Shown in pieces: positions 35,398-45,446 of a stretch of 64,000 nt of DNA. The stretch is from Bacteroidales bacterium. Its GTDB lineage: Bacteria; Bacteroidota; Bacteroidia; Bacteroidales; UBA932. The stretch lies in the NCBI GenBank assembly GCA_017415715.1, contig JAFQFD010000026.1, positions 40,667 to 104,666 on the forward strand, given 5' to 3'. The notes below the pieces were generated by a model. The model was not told the DNA's origin. It worked only from the letters and a program-made list of their open reading frames with translations, and ran no database searches. The stretch's first letter is position 1. The number at the start of each line of letters is the position of its first letter. Both the position numbers and the translations under genes were made by a program.

Positions 35398-38247
35398 ATG
35401 AAGACAAGAATCCTTTCTCTTCTTTTTGCCGCTTTCGTGCTTGCTTCGTGTACAGGCGCCTACAGGCAGAACGAGTTCGGAGTGACCGTGAAAGTCCAGG
35501 AACCGACAGAAGGCGGTCCACGCCTTGTCAGGCTTGAAGTGCTTGGCGACAAGCTCATCCATGTGTCAGCTACCCCTGACAGGAAGTTCGCTGACCCTCA
35601 GAGTCTGATCATAGTGCCGCAGACCGGCGCAACGGAGTTTGCCGTATGCGAAGATGAAGGCGTGGTTTCTGTGAGTACGGAGTCAATCGTTGCAAGTGTG
35701 AACGTGGCCACCGGAGAAGTGTGGTTCACTGATATTGAAGGCAATCCGATCCTGGCGGAGCAGGCCGGTGGCGGAAAGACTTTCGAGCCGATAGAAGTGG
35801 AAGGAACCAAGGGGTATTCGTTCCGTCAGGTGTTCGAGTCTCCTGAAGATGAGGCGTTCTACGGCCTCGGACAGCATCAGGCAGACGAGTTCAACTATAA
35901 GGGAAAGAACGAGGAACTCTTCCAGTACAATACAAAGGTATCTGTGCCGTTCATCGTTTCCAACAAGGGATATGGCGTTCTGATGGACAGCTATTCGATG
36001 ATGCGTTTCGGAAATCCTGCCGATTACAAGCAGCTGGGAGATGTGTTCAAGCTCTATGACGCGCAGGGCAAGGAAGGCTGTCTCGCAGGTACATATGTCC
36101 CTGAAAACGGCCAGACCATAGTCCGTGACGAACCTAAGCTCTATTTCGAGTATCTCATCGAGCCGAAGATGGAGAAGGTGGTGAACCTTCCGGAGGATTT
36201 CGTGTTCTTCAATTCGAATGTCACATATGAGGGCTCTCTTGAGGCTGCTCAGACTGGTGATTATCAGTTTATTCTTTATTATGCCGGATATACGACAGTC
36301 AAAGTGGGCGGCGAGACCGTCGTTCCTGAAAGGTGGCGTACGGCGTGGAATCCGAATGCATACAAGTTCACTGTCCATCTTGAGGCAGGTGTAAAGACTC
36401 CGATAAAGGTTGAGTGGAAGCCTGACGGGTGGGTGTCATACTGCGGACTCCGTGTATATGATGTGGTGGATCCTGTACAGCAGGCGAAGCATCAGTGGTG
36501 GAGCGAGATGACAAAGCAGATGGACTGGTATTTCATCGCCGGTGACGATATGGACGAGGTCATCAGCGGATACAGGACACTGACAGGAAAGGCGCCGATC
36601 ATGCCTAAATGGGCGATGGGATACTGGCAGAGCCGTGAGCGATACAAGACATCGACCGAGATGATCGAGGCTCTCGAGGGCTTCCGTCAGAGGAATATTC
36701 CTATAGATAATATCGTGATGGACTGGAGCCACTGGAGAGAGGAAGACTGGGGCGGACACGAGTTCGATCCTGCACGTTTCCCTGATCCGAAGGCAATGGT
36801 AGACTCCATCCATGACCTGAACGGCCGCATGATGATTTCAGTATGGCCGAAGTTCTATGTGGAGACAGAGCACTACAAGGAGTTCGATGAAAAGGGATGG
36901 ATGTATACAAAGGCATATGAGGACGGAGTCCGCGACTGGATCGGCAAGGGATATCTCTATGGCTTCTATGATGCTTATGCTCCGGAGGCTCGTGAACTCT
37001 TCTGGAATCAGATGTATGAGCATTATTATCCTCTCGGCATAGACGCATGGTGGATGGATGCTTCCGAGCCTAACATCCGCGACTGCACAAACATGGAATA
37101 TCGCAAGGCCCTCTGCGGCCCGACAGCCCTCGGATCGTCGACCGAGTTCTTCAATGCATATGCGCTTGTGAATGCTGATGCAATCTATAACGGACAGAGG
37201 GGCGTTGACCCTGACAAGCGAGTGTTCCTGCTTACCAGAAGCGGTTTTGCAGGCCTTCAGAGATATTCTACAGCAACCTGGAGCGGTGACATCGCGACAC
37301 GCTGGGAGGATATGAAGGCCCAGATTTCAGCAGGTCTGAACTTCGCTGTCAGCGGCATTCCATACTGGACAATGGACATCGGAGGCTTCTGCGTGGAGAA
37401 TCGTTATGTTGCAGCTCAGCAGGAGTGGGAGAGGACCGGCAAGGAGAACGCCGACTACAAGGAGTGGCGTGAACTCAACACCCGTTGGTTCCAGTTCGGA
37501 GCCTTCTGCCCGCTGTATCGCGCGCATGGCCAGTTCCCGTTCCGCGAGCCATGGGAAATCGCTCCTGAGGGACATCCGGCATATGAGTCTATAGTATACT
37601 ACACAAAGCTCCGCTACCGCCTGATGCCATATATCTACTCTCTCGCAGGCATGACATACTTCAAGGACTATACGATCATGCGTCCTCTCGTGATGGACTT
37701 CATGGCTGATGCCAATGTCCTGAATGTCAGCGATACTTACATGTTCGGTCCGGCATTCATGGCCGCTCCTGTATACGAATACGGCGCCCGCACACGCGAC
37801 ATCTACTTCCCGGAATGCGAGGGATGGTATGACTTCTATACAGGCGGGTATCAGGAAGGTGGCGTGCGCAGGACTGTTGCTGCTCCATACGGCAGGATGC
37901 CTCTATATGTGCGTGCCGGTTCAATCGTTCCGTTCGGTCCTGACATGCAGTGGTCTGATGAGAAGCCTGCCGATGTGATCGATCTCTATGTTTATCAGGG
38001 AGCAGACGGTTCGTTCACCCTTTATGAGGACGAGAATGTCAACTATAACTATGAGAAGGGAGCATATGCAATGATCGACTTCACTTATGACGACAGCATG
38101 AGACTGCTTTCTATCGGAGAATACAAGGGAGAGTTCCCTGGAAGGCTCGAGGAGAGGACATTCAATGTCATTCCGGTTTCCAAGGACGGAATCGGCAAGG
38201 CCAAGACTGTGAAGTACAACGGTCTGGCAATGAAGGTTGTACTGTAA
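35398..38247 (+). CDS. GH31 alpha-xylosidase with PA14 insert, lipoprotein
   Basis: Predicted alpha-xylosidase acting on the non-reducing end of xyloglucan oligosaccharides. Lipobox Cys18 (LASC). The N-terminal beta-sandwich (~20-260) includes [10 protein letters not shown]; a PA14-like domain follows at ~265-360 ([20 protein letters not shown]). The GH31 barrel has nucleophile Asp554 in WWMDASEPN and acid/base Asp631 in [10 protein letters not shown], then C-terminal sandwiches. At 949 aa with the PA14 insert it resembles the Bacteroides ovatus xyloglucan alpha-xylosidase BoGH31A. No xyloglucan endo-glucanase is in view, so other alpha-xylosides remain possible. The next gene begins 10 nt after the stop. 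Confidence 0.9.
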   Translation: MKTRILSLLFAAFVLASCTGAYRQNEFGVTVKVQEPTEGGPRLVRLEVLGDKLIHVSATPDRKFADPQSLIIVPQTGATEFAVCEDEGVVSVSTESIVASVNVATGEVWFTDIEGNPILAEQAGGGKTFEPIEVEGTKGYSFRQVFESPEDEAFYGLGQHQADEFNYKGKNEELFQYNTKVSVPFIVSNKGYGVLMDSYSMMRFGNPADYKQLGDVFKLYDAQGKEGCLAGTYVPENGQTIVRDEPKLYFEYLIEPKMEKVVNLPEDFVFFNSNVTYEGSLEAAQTGDYQFILYYAGYTTVKVGGETVVPERWRTAWNPNAYKFTVHLEAGVKTPIKVEWKPDGWVSYCGLRVYDVVDPVQQAKHQWWSEMTKQMDWYFIAGDDMDEVISGYRTLTGKAPIMPKWAMGYWQSRERYKTSTEMIEALEGFRQRNIPIDNIVMDWSHWREEDWGGHEFDPARFPDPKAMVDSIHDLNGRMMISVWPKFYVETEHYKEFDEKGWMYTKAYEDGVRDWIGKGYLYGFYDAYAPEARELFWNQMYEHYYPLGIDAWWMDASEPNIRDCTNMEYRKALCGPTALGSSTEFFNAYALVNADAIYNGQRGVDPDKRVFLLTRSGFAGLQRYSTATWSGDIATRWEDMKAQISAGLNFAVSGIPYWTMDIGGFCVENRYVAAQQEWERTGKENADYKEWRELNTRWFQFGAFCPLYRAHGQFPFREPWEIAPEGHPAYESIVYYTKLRYRLMPYIYSLAGMTYFKDYTIMRPLVMDFMADANVLNVSDTYMFGPAFMAAPVYEYGARTRDIYFPECEGWYDFYTGGYQEGGVRRTVAAPYGRMPLYVRAGSIVPFGPDMQWSDEKPADVIDLYVYQGADGSFTLYEDENVNYNYEKGAYAMIDFTYDDSMRLLSIGEYKGEFPGRLEERTFNVIPVSKDGIGKAKTVKYNGLAMKVVL

Positions 38248-38257
38248 TGATAAGACT

Positions 38258-39877
38258 ATGAAAAGATATTTGATCGCAGGCGCCTGCGCCTTTCTTGCAA
38301 TGACATCATGTGCTTCAGGTGATGATATGCCGACAACTGTCGGAAATCCGTATCTTCCTTTATGGGAGCATATTCCTGACGGTGAGCCTTATGTGTTCGA
38401 GGATCCGGACCAGCCGGGAAAATACAGAGTATACATATATGGTTCCCATGACACCCGCATTACCGATTACTGCGGACGTGAACTGGTTGTGTGGTCTGCA
38501 GATGTAGACAACCTGAACGAATGGAGATACGACGGAGAGATCCTGCGTGTGAGTCATAATGCAGAGGGCGAACCGGTTGACGCTCAAGGACTTTCAGATG
38601 TCCTTTTCGCACCGGACGTAGCTGTGAAGACAGAGCCGGACGGTAGCAGGATGTATTATCTGTACCCTAACGATCAGGTGGGCGGACGCCAGAACCTGAT
38701 TGCCAGGAGCCCGAGGCCGGACGGCCCTTTCGAGGTATGCAACTGGAGCAAGGACAATCCAGATATGACGGAGGGCGTGCTGGGATTTGATCCGGCTGTC
38801 TTTGTCGATGACGACGGAAGAGTATATGGATATTGGGGCTTTCAGCGCTCTTATGCGGCGGAGCTTGATCCTGAGACCATGTGTACGGTGAAGCCGGGCA
38901 CTCAGATCATAGAGGACATGGTTCCGGGAGGACAGGAAGATGATACTTTCCGTTTCTTCGAAGCCTCTTCCATCCGCAAGATCAAGGACAAGTATGTCTT
39001 TGTATACAGCCGCTGGACTAATGACGGCGAATTCGGTCTTCCGGTGACAAACTATACTCTGGCTTATGCCTACAGCGACAATCCGCTCGGCCCATGGACC
39101 TACGGTGGCACCATCATAGACGGAAGAGCTCGCGAAATTGATGAGGATGGAAAGGTGATACCTTCTGCGACAGCAACAGGAAACACTCATGGAAGCATCT
39201 GCGAGATAGGTGGTCAGTGGTATGTGTTCTATCACAGACAGACCGGACTTGACGAGTTTGCCCGTCAGGCTATGGTGGCTCCGATAACAGTTGAAGTCCA
39301 GGAAGGAAAGGGAGGCAAAGTCTTGATCTCCGAGGGAGAATATGACTCTCAGGGATTTGCGGTTGACGGTCTGAATCCTCTTGAAGTGCATTCTGCAGGT
39401 ATCGCATGCTGGTACACTGGCACAAAGCCACAGCAGCATGCATGGCCTAACAAGACATTCTTCGGGTCATATGTGGCATCCGGATATGGTACAGAGGATA
39501 AGTTCGAGGCTCCTTACGCGATAAGGAACAACACCAATCCTGTGGTGAATAACACTTCCGGCTCGATCGTGGGATACAAGTATTTCAACTTCACCTCGAC
39601 CCATGGGCGCAGGAATCTTCGTCTTGTTCTTGATCTTATTCCGGAGGGTGTGGACGGCAAGATTACTGTCATGGCTGACAGGCCTTGGACATCACAGGGC
39701 GGTATTGTGCTTGGAGAGCTTGAAATCAAGGCGGATATGCCACAGGTTCCGACAGAACTGAGCGTCAAGATTCCTGAAGCGGCAGGTCTTACTGGCAAGC
39801 ATGCAATCTTCCTGAAGTTCGAGTCTGACATTCCGGATACATCGATCTGTGTGCTTAATACGTTGAAGTTTAAGTAA
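38258..39877 (+). CDS. GH43 family glycosidase with C-terminal accessory domain, lipoprotein
   Basis: Exported GH43 beta-propeller enzyme, probably an arabinofuranosidase or xylosidase. I chose ATG 38258 (MKRYLIAG), which opens a lipoprotein signal (lipobox Cys18, MTSC, followed by ASGDD); the TTG at 38237 would overlap the previous gene. Propeller residues ~25-370: FEDPDQPGKYRVYIYGSHD, FAPDVAVK, GFDPAVFVDDDG and FFEASSIRK carry the three acidic positions. The C-terminal ~150 residues form a beta-sandwich with VASGYGTEDKFEAPY and NFTSTHGRRNLRLVL, as in CBM-like modules. It shares the GH31 transcript and complements the cytoplasmic GH43. Confidence 0.88.
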   Translation: MKRYLIAGACAFLAMTSCASGDDMPTTVGNPYLPLWEHIPDGEPYVFEDPDQPGKYRVYIYGSHDTRITDYCGRELVVWSADVDNLNEWRYDGEILRVSHNAEGEPVDAQGLSDVLFAPDVAVKTEPDGSRMYYLYPNDQVGGRQNLIARSPRPDGPFEVCNWSKDNPDMTEGVLGFDPAVFVDDDGRVYGYWGFQRSYAAELDPETMCTVKPGTQIIEDMVPGGQEDDTFRFFEASSIRKIKDKYVFVYSRWTNDGEFGLPVTNYTLAYAYSDNPLGPWTYGGTIIDGRAREIDEDGKVIPSATATGNTHGSICEIGGQWYVFYHRQTGLDEFARQAMVAPITVEVQEGKGGKVLISEGEYDSQGFAVDGLNPLEVHSAGIACWYTGTKPQQHAWPNKTFFGSYVASGYGTEDKFEAPYAIRNNTNPVVNNTSGSIVGYKYFNFTSTHGRRNLRLVLDLIPEGVDGKITVMADRPWTSQGGIVLGELEIKADMPQVPTELSVKIPEAAGLTGKHAIFLKFESDIPDTSICVLNTLKFK

Positions 39878-39939
39878 GGTTGTATCAAATTGTCCATATA
39901 AATGCAACAAAACTGCTCTTCGCAAAGAATAGTTCTGTT

Positions 39940-39947
39940 TAATTTTG
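39940..39947 (+). promoter_or_regulatory. uxuA: Promoter -7 box for uxuA
   Basis: TAATTTTG matches TAnnTTTG and lies 30 nt before the ATG at 39978. Confidence 0.5.
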
Positions 39948-39977
39948 CGGGCATAAAGGTATAATTGTTTCATTACT

Positions 39978-41207
39978 ATGGAAAAGACCTGGAGATGGTT
40001 CGGAAAGAATGATAAGATCACTCTTTCCATGTTGAGGCAGATCGGAGTGGAGGGCATAGTCACAGCTCTTCACGACGTGCCTAACGGAGAAGTTTGGACC
40101 CGTGAAAGGATACGCGACCTTCGCGAATACATTGAGGGTTATGGAATGCGCTGGTCTGTGGTTGAGAGTCTTCCTGTATGTGAAAGCATCAAATATGGCG
40201 GACCTGACCGCGATGTTCTTATCGAGAATTATAAGCAGAGCCTTCGCAATCTTTCCGCAGAGGGCATACATACGATATGCTACAATTTCATGCCGGTGCT
40301 TGACTGGGCCCGCACAGACCTTGAACATCCCAATCCGAACGGCACGACCAACCTGTATTTTTCATACAGCGAGTTCGCATATTTTGACATATATATAGTA
40401 GGACGCGAGGGAGCCCGCGAGGAATGGGCGTCTTTCAAGGTTCCGGGAATCCCGGCAGAAAGGGATATCCTTGCGGAAGTCGACGCGCTTCGTGAGAAGA
40501 TGACCCCGGAAGGAGAGCATAAGCTCGTGGAGAACATCATAGTCAAGACCCAGGGCTTCGTAAGCGGTAACATCCGTGAGGATGACGAGCATCCGATAGA
40601 GCTGTTCCGCCAGCTTCTGTCGCTTTATGACGGCATTACGAAGGATCAGCTGAGAGAAAACATGCGATATTTCCTCTCGGCGATAATGCCTGTGTGCGAA
40701 GAGTGCGGCATGAACATGTGCGTGCATCCGGACGACCCTCCGTTCCCTGTCCTCGGACTTCCACGTATCGTGACCTCGGATGAGGACATAGAGTGGTTCC
40801 TCGGAGCAGTGGACAATCCTCACAACGGTCTGACATTCTGTGCCGGATCGCTTTCTGCCGGAGCCCACAATGATGTCGTTGAAATGGCCCGCAAATATGC
40901 CTCAAGGACACATTTTGTTCATTTGAGGTCATGCCATATATTTGAGAATGGGGACTTTACTGAGGCGAGCCATCTTGGCGGCCGCGCAGACATTGTGGAG
41001 CTTGTACGCATATTCGAGCAGGCAAATCCTGATCTTCCGATGCGAGTCGACCATGGAATGACCATGCTTGACGATGCGTCCAAGGGATATAATGCAGGAT
41101 ATTCCTTCCTCGGAAGAATGTTCGCGATGGGCCAGGTGCAGGGCATCATGGCCGCTGTAGACAAGGAATTAGGAATTAAATATAAAATCACAGGATTCTA
41201 TGAATAA
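39978..41207 (+). CDS. uxuA: Mannonate dehydratase
   Basis: Cytoplasmic enzyme that dehydrates D-mannonate to 2-keto-3-deoxy-D-gluconate (KDG). The opening MEKTWRWFGKNDKITLSMLRQIGVEGIVTALH (residues 1-32), the metal/substrate motifs NMCVHPDDPPFPVLGLPRI near 237-255, FCAGSLSAG near 289 and FVHLRS near 313 are diagnostic of UxuA. Length of 409 aa is normal. Its 3' end overlaps the next gene by 8 nt, coupling it to the oxidoreductase that makes its substrate. It completes the glucuronate branch with UxaC and the SDR. Confidence 0.96.
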   Translation: MEKTWRWFGKNDKITLSMLRQIGVEGIVTALHDVPNGEVWTRERIRDLREYIEGYGMRWSVVESLPVCESIKYGGPDRDVLIENYKQSLRNLSAEGIHTICYNFMPVLDWARTDLEHPNPNGTTNLYFSYSEFAYFDIYIVGREGAREEWASFKVPGIPAERDILAEVDALREKMTPEGEHKLVENIIVKTQGFVSGNIREDDEHPIELFRQLLSLYDGITKDQLRENMRYFLSAIMPVCEECGMNMCVHPDDPPFPVLGLPRIVTSDEDIEWFLGAVDNPHNGLTFCAGSLSAGAHNDVVEMARKYASRTHFVHLRSCHIFENGDFTEASHLGGRADIVELVRIFEQANPDLPMRVDHGMTMLDDASKGYNAGYSFLGRMFAMGQVQGIMAAVDKELGIKYKITGFYE

Positions 41208-42012
41208 GCTTTTTGACATTACAGGCAACGTGACGGTAATCACCGGAGGTACAGGGGTGCTTGGCCGTACAATTGCGAAATATCTGGCGCTTGAGGGAGC
41301 CAAGGTCATTATTCTCGGCCGCAAGGAGGATGTAGGAAACAAGATAGCAGAGGATATCTGCGCGGCAGGGGGATCATGCGAATTCATGAAGACAGATGTG
41401 ATGGATGCAGAGGTCGTGAAGAAGAATTGTCAGGACATATTGGCAAAATATGGTCGTATCGACACACTTCTCAATGCGGCCGGTGGCAATATGCCGGGCG
41501 CGACCATTCCGCCTGACAAGAACATCTTCGACCTTGATGTGGATCAGTTCCAGACTGTCCTGAACCTCAATCTGACAGGCACTGTGATACCGACTCAGGT
41601 ATTCCTTGAGCCTATGGTGCGTCAGGGCAAGGGCTCGATCATCAATTTCTCATCGATGGCGGCGTTCCGTCCTATGACACGCGTGGCAGGTTATGCGGCA
41701 GCGAAGGCCGGCATCTCCAACTTCACGGCATTCATGGCGACAGAATGCGCGAAGAAGTTCGGTGAGGGCATCAGGGTGAATGCCATAGCTCCTGGATTCT
41801 TCATTACAGAGCAGAACCGTTCCCTCCTGACCAACCCTGACGGCACATACACCCAGCGCGGTCAGGATGTGATCCGTCAGACTCCGTTCGGACGCATGGG
41901 TGACCCGGAAGAGCTCTGCGGCACAATCCATTATCTGATGTCTGACGCATCAAAGTTTGTGACAGGTACTGTCGCTGTCGTAGACGGCGGCTTCAACGCA
42001 TTTGCAATGTAA
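41200..42012 (+). CDS. SDR-type D-mannonate oxidoreductase
   Basis: Short-chain dehydrogenase of 270 aa, predicted to reduce D-fructuronate to D-mannonate with NAD(P)H. The cofactor motif is TGGTGVLG near 18-25; NAAGG is near 88; the catalytic Ser lies in NFSSMAAF near 148-150, and Tyr/Lys in AGYAAAKAG near 162-168. The C-terminal VVDGGFNAF is usual for SDRs. The assignment to mannonate metabolism rests mostly on the 8-nt overlap with uxuA; this SDR type replaces the long-chain UxuB in several Bacteroidota. Gene symbol left open because it is not homologous to E. coli uxuB. Confidence 0.85.
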   Translation: MNKLFDITGNVTVITGGTGVLGRTIAKYLALEGAKVIILGRKEDVGNKIAEDICAAGGSCEFMKTDVMDAEVVKKNCQDILAKYGRIDTLLNAAGGNMPGATIPPDKNIFDLDVDQFQTVLNLNLTGTVIPTQVFLEPMVRQGKGSIINFSSMAAFRPMTRVAGYAAAKAGISNFTAFMATECAKKFGEGIRVNAIAPGFFITEQNRSLLTNPDGTYTQRGQDVIRQTPFGRMGDPEELCGTIHYLMSDASKFVTGTVAVVDGGFNAFAM

Positions 42013-42019
42013 AGGGTAT

Positions 42020-44548
42020 ATGAATAAGGTGTACCGATGGGCCCTTACGGCTCTTTTGGCAATATTGTCATGCGGATGTGGGAAGGTAGGTGATGTGCGC
42101 GTGAGAGAGGATTTCAACGATGACTGGAAATTCTGTCTCGGAGACATTGCCGGGGCGGAGGACCCTGCATTTGACGACAGCGGATGGCGTGAACTCGAAT
42201 TGCCTCATGACTGGGCCGTCGAGGGTGACTTCAGCATAGAGAATCCGTCAGGGACGGGCGGTGGCGCACTTCCTGGCGGGATCGGATGGTACAGGAAGAC
42301 TTTCAATGCTCCGGCAGCAGATTCTGCAAAGGTGTGGAGACTGGAATTCGATGGAGTATATATGAATTCCGAGGTGTTCGTCAACGGTGTGTCGCTCGGC
42401 GTGCGCCCGTATGGCTATATATCCTTCGGCTATGACATCTCCAAATATCTTCATTGGGGAGAGGAGAATGTCGTTGCTGTCAGGGTAGACAATGCCGAAC
42501 AGCCGAATTCACGCTGGTATTCAGGATGCGGAATATATCGCAACGTATGGATGCAGAAGACCGGCCGGACTCGCGTGGCGCCTTACGGTGTGTACGTCAT
42601 CCCGAAGATGACATACCTTCCCGATCCGAAAACCGGTGGCATGGGTTCGCTGCATGAAGGATTCTTCTTCGTTCAGACGGATGTTATCGCTGATGATGTT
42701 GAGGAATTGAGGCTGAGACATACAGCCATCGACGGAAACGGAAGGGAAGCGGGCATGGTTGAGGAAGTTCTCGGAGTCAAGGAGATAGGTGAAACCGAGT
42801 TGATGGTGAGAATATCGGAGCCTCATCTGTGGAGTGTGGATGATCCGTATCTGTATACCTTGGTTACCGAGCTCGAAACTCTTGACGGTGAACTTCTTGA
42901 CAGGGTAGAGACCAGGACAGGTCTCAGACATTTCTTCTTCAGTCCGGAAGAGGGCTTTTCCCTGAACAACGAGCCTTTGGACATCAATGGCGTATGCATG
43001 CATCATGATCTGGGATGCCTTGGAGCTGCCGTAAACAGACATGCGATCCGCCGTCAGCTGGAAATCCTCAAGGGAATGGGATGCAACGGCATCAGGACTG
43101 CACATAATCCTCCCGCTCCGGAACTTCTGGACTTATGTGACGAGATGGGTTTCATCGTCCAGGATGAGGCTTTCGACATGTGGAGGAAGAAGAAGACCGT
43201 TCACGATTATTCGAGATATTTCAACGAATGGCACGAGCGTGACCTGGAAGACTTCATCAAAAGAGACAGGAACCATCCGTCAATCATCATGTGGAGCATA
43301 GGAAACGAAGTGCTTGAGCAGTGGTCTCATGCAGATGCGGATACATTGAGTCTGGCGGAGGCCAATCTGATCCTCAATTTCGGGCATTCCGCAGACATGC
43401 TTGCCAGGAATGACGGAAACAAGACAGTCAATTCGCTCCTGACAGAAAAGCTTGCGGATATCGTGCGTCAGAATGATGAGACAAGGCCTGTCACTGCCGG
43501 ATGCAATGAGCCTGCTCCAGGCAATCATCTTTTCCGCAGCGGCGCGCTTGCCATCATAGGTTTCAATTATCACAATCATAATATCCCTGATGTTCCGAAG
43601 AACTTCCCGGGAAAGCCTTTCATAATCACGGAAAGCAATTCGGCCTTGATGACGCGCGGATATTATCGCATGCCGAGCGATCAGATGTTCATCTGGCCGG
43701 AGCGCTGGGACATACCGTTCCATGATGACTCTTTTGCCTGCTCTTCATATGAAAACTGTCACGTGCCGTGGGGTAACACCCACGAAGAGACTATAAAACT
43801 GGTGCGTGACAATGAATTCGTATGCGGACAGTACATATGGACCGGCTTTGACTATATAGGCGAGCCTACTCCATATGGATGGCCTGCACGCAGCTCGTTC
43901 TTCGGTATTGTCGATCTGGCAGGTTTCCCTAAAGATGTGTATTATCTCTATCAGTCGGAATGGACCGACAAGGATGTCCTTCACCTTTTCCCGCATTGGA
44001 ACTGGGAGAAAGGACAGGAGGTGGACATGTGGTGCTATTACAACAACGCAGATGAGGTGGAACTCTTCGTGAACGGGGTGTCACAGGGAGTCCGTTCGAA
44101 GACGGAAGACTGCCTGCACACTGTGTGGAGAACTGTTTTTGAGCCGGGAACTGTTGAAGTCATCGCCAGAAAAGATGGCAGTGAGGTCAGGAGAAAGACG
44201 ATAAAGACAGCAGGAGAGCCAGCTGCGATACGTATGTCCAGGGCGCAGTATGGCAAATCCGCAGAGGATGATGCCTTATGCTTTGTGACCGTCGAGATCG
44301 TTGATGCCGATGGAAACCTTTGTCCGAATGCAGATAATCTGGTGACTTTCGAGGCGGACGGACCGGCGTTCATTGCCGGAGTCGACAACGGCAATCCCGT
44401 ATCTATGGAGCGTTTCAAGGATAACAAGAGGAAGGTCTTCCATGGGAAATGTCTTGTAGTGCTCCAGGCGGACAAGTCCGGCAAGACCAGGCTTACTGCA
44501 AAGTCCGACGGACTTGCTTCGGAAAGCATTTCATTTGTTGCGAGATAG
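42020..44548 (+). CDS. GH2 beta-galactosidase-like enzyme with C-terminal DUF4982-type domains, lipoprotein
   Basis: Retaining GH2 enzyme of 842 aa from ATG 42020; the TTG at 42002 would lie inside the previous gene. Lipobox Cys18 (AILSC). Sugar-binding jelly roll (~30-180, WYRKTFNAP, SRWYSGCGIYRNVW), Ig-like domain, then TIM barrel with GVCMHHDLG and GCNGIRTAHNP. Acid/base Glu430 in SIGNEVLEQ and nucleophile Glu538 in IITESNS. After the barrel come a DUF4982-like domain (EVELFVNGVSQG) and an Ig-like tail. Specificity is probably beta-galactoside, but other GH2 activities fit. It starts 7 nt after the SDR, so it may share a transcript with uxuA. Confidence 0.9.
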   Translation: MNKVYRWALTALLAILSCGCGKVGDVRVREDFNDDWKFCLGDIAGAEDPAFDDSGWRELELPHDWAVEGDFSIENPSGTGGGALPGGIGWYRKTFNAPAADSAKVWRLEFDGVYMNSEVFVNGVSLGVRPYGYISFGYDISKYLHWGEENVVAVRVDNAEQPNSRWYSGCGIYRNVWMQKTGRTRVAPYGVYVIPKMTYLPDPKTGGMGSLHEGFFFVQTDVIADDVEELRLRHTAIDGNGREAGMVEEVLGVKEIGETELMVRISEPHLWSVDDPYLYTLVTELETLDGELLDRVETRTGLRHFFFSPEEGFSLNNEPLDINGVCMHHDLGCLGAAVNRHAIRRQLEILKGMGCNGIRTAHNPPAPELLDLCDEMGFIVQDEAFDMWRKKKTVHDYSRYFNEWHERDLEDFIKRDRNHPSIIMWSIGNEVLEQWSHADADTLSLAEANLILNFGHSADMLARNDGNKTVNSLLTEKLADIVRQNDETRPVTAGCNEPAPGNHLFRSGALAIIGFNYHNHNIPDVPKNFPGKPFIITESNSALMTRGYYRMPSDQMFIWPERWDIPFHDDSFACSSYENCHVPWGNTHEETIKLVRDNEFVCGQYIWTGFDYIGEPTPYGWPARSSFFGIVDLAGFPKDVYYLYQSEWTDKDVLHLFPHWNWEKGQEVDMWCYYNNADEVELFVNGVSQGVRSKTEDCLHTVWRTVFEPGTVEVIARKDGSEVRRKTIKTAGEPAAIRMSRAQYGKSAEDDALCFVTVEIVDADGNLCPNADNLVTFEADGPAFIAGVDNGNPVSMERFKDNKRKVFHGKCLVVLQADKSGKTRLTAKSDGLASESISFVAR

Positions 44549-44552
44549 ATAT

Positions 44553-45296
44553 ATGACCAATGTCCAGACAAACTCAGCCATCTCGGTCGACTGCGTGATT
44601 TTCGGTTTCGACGGGAAGAACCTCAAGGCTCTGCTGGTGAGGCGAAGGACTGCTGACCCTCTTTATGATGATGGTGAGCAGAAACTGCCCGGGGCCATGA
44701 TCCGGGAGAACGAGACTCTGCCTGAAGCTGCTTCCAGAGTGCTGGAAGGGGCAACAGGACTCACTGGACTATATCTCAAGCAGACATCTATCTTTTCTGA
44801 CCCTGACAGGGTTGATGCCGATGAATTGAAATGGATATGTCAGTATCATGGCATCAATACCGACCGTGTCGTGACAGTCGGGTACTATGCTCTTGTAAAG
44901 CTTGACAAGGGACTGTCGCTTTATACCAGCCGCAAAGGCGCGACCTGGGTCAATGTGGATGAGATCCACAATCTGATAATGGATCATATGGACATACTGT
45001 CCGATGCGCTGTCAGCTTTGCAGAAAGACATATTATGGTCTCCGATCGCTTTTCAGATGCTTCCGAAGAAGTTCACCATCAGGCAGTTGCAGAATCTGCT
45101 CGAAGCAGTCTTCGGCATAGAGATAGACAACAGAAATTTCCGGAAGAAGATATTTACCACCGGCATTCTCCAGGAAACTGACGAAATGGAGTGTAATGTC
45201 AATCACAAGCCGGCCCGTCTCTATACGCTCAACAAGTCTGCATTCGGCCGCAAGGAGCTTGCACCGAAGCTTAATTTTGTGGCCTCATGGCTGTAG
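44553..45296 (+). CDS. Nudix-type transcriptional regulator (NrtR/AraR group)
   Basis: Sugar-responsive DNA-binding regulator of 247 aa: an N-terminal Nudix-fold domain (~8-150) and a C-terminal winged helix (~165-247, with KKFTIRQLQNLLEAVFG and NFRKKIFTTGIL). The Nudix box (47-70) keeps GAMIRENE and TGL, but the catalytic REVxEE core reads RVLEGA, so the glutamates that bind metal are lost and the domain should sense rather than hydrolyse. In Bacteroides thetaiotaomicron a protein of this type (AraR) controls arabinose genes. Here it lies just upstream of xylB and xylA, so it probably controls them with a xylose- or arabinose-related effector. ATG 44553 chosen over TTG 44514. Confidence 0.85.
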   Translation: MTNVQTNSAISVDCVIFGFDGKNLKALLVRRRTADPLYDDGEQKLPGAMIRENETLPEAASRVLEGATGLTGLYLKQTSIFSDPDRVDADELKWICQYHGINTDRVVTVGYYALVKLDKGLSLYTSRKGATWVNVDEIHNLIMDHMDILSDALSALQKDILWSPIAFQMLPKKFTIRQLQNLLEAVFGIEIDNRNFRKKIFTTGILQETDEMECNVNHKPARLYTLNKSAFGRKELAPKLNFVASWL

Positions 45297-45394
45297 TTAT
45301 AGTAATTTTTCTTGCTGGTTGTGTGTTTGTAAGTAATTGTGTGTCATTATTATGATATAATACTTAGCGTATTTTCGGTACAAACTGATAGAAT

Positions 45395-45404
45395 GAATGC
45401 ATTC
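45395..45404. promoter_or_regulatory. Palindrome in the xylB promoter, candidate operator
   Basis: GAATGCATTC is a perfect 10-bp palindrome located 6 nt upstream of the -7 box, within the promoter spacer. Binding there would block RNA polymerase, which fits a repressor site for the adjacent regulator. A weaker inverted repeat ATAC-N5-GTAT lies at 45360-45372. Confidence 0.4.
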
Positions 45405-45410
45405 TTCTAT

Positions 45411-45418
45411 TAAATTTG
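45411..45418 (+). promoter_or_regulatory. xylB: Promoter -7 box for xylB-xylA
   Basis: TAAATTTG matches TAnnTTTG, 28 nt before the xylB ATG at 45447. Confidence 0.55.
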
Positions 45419-45446
45419 CATAGATAATAACACTAAAACTAATAAT

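Noticed and set aside
35293-35562. N-terminal extension of the GH51 reading frame
   Set aside because: It would run through the divergent promoter region and into the GH31 coding sequence; the signal peptide begins at 35292.
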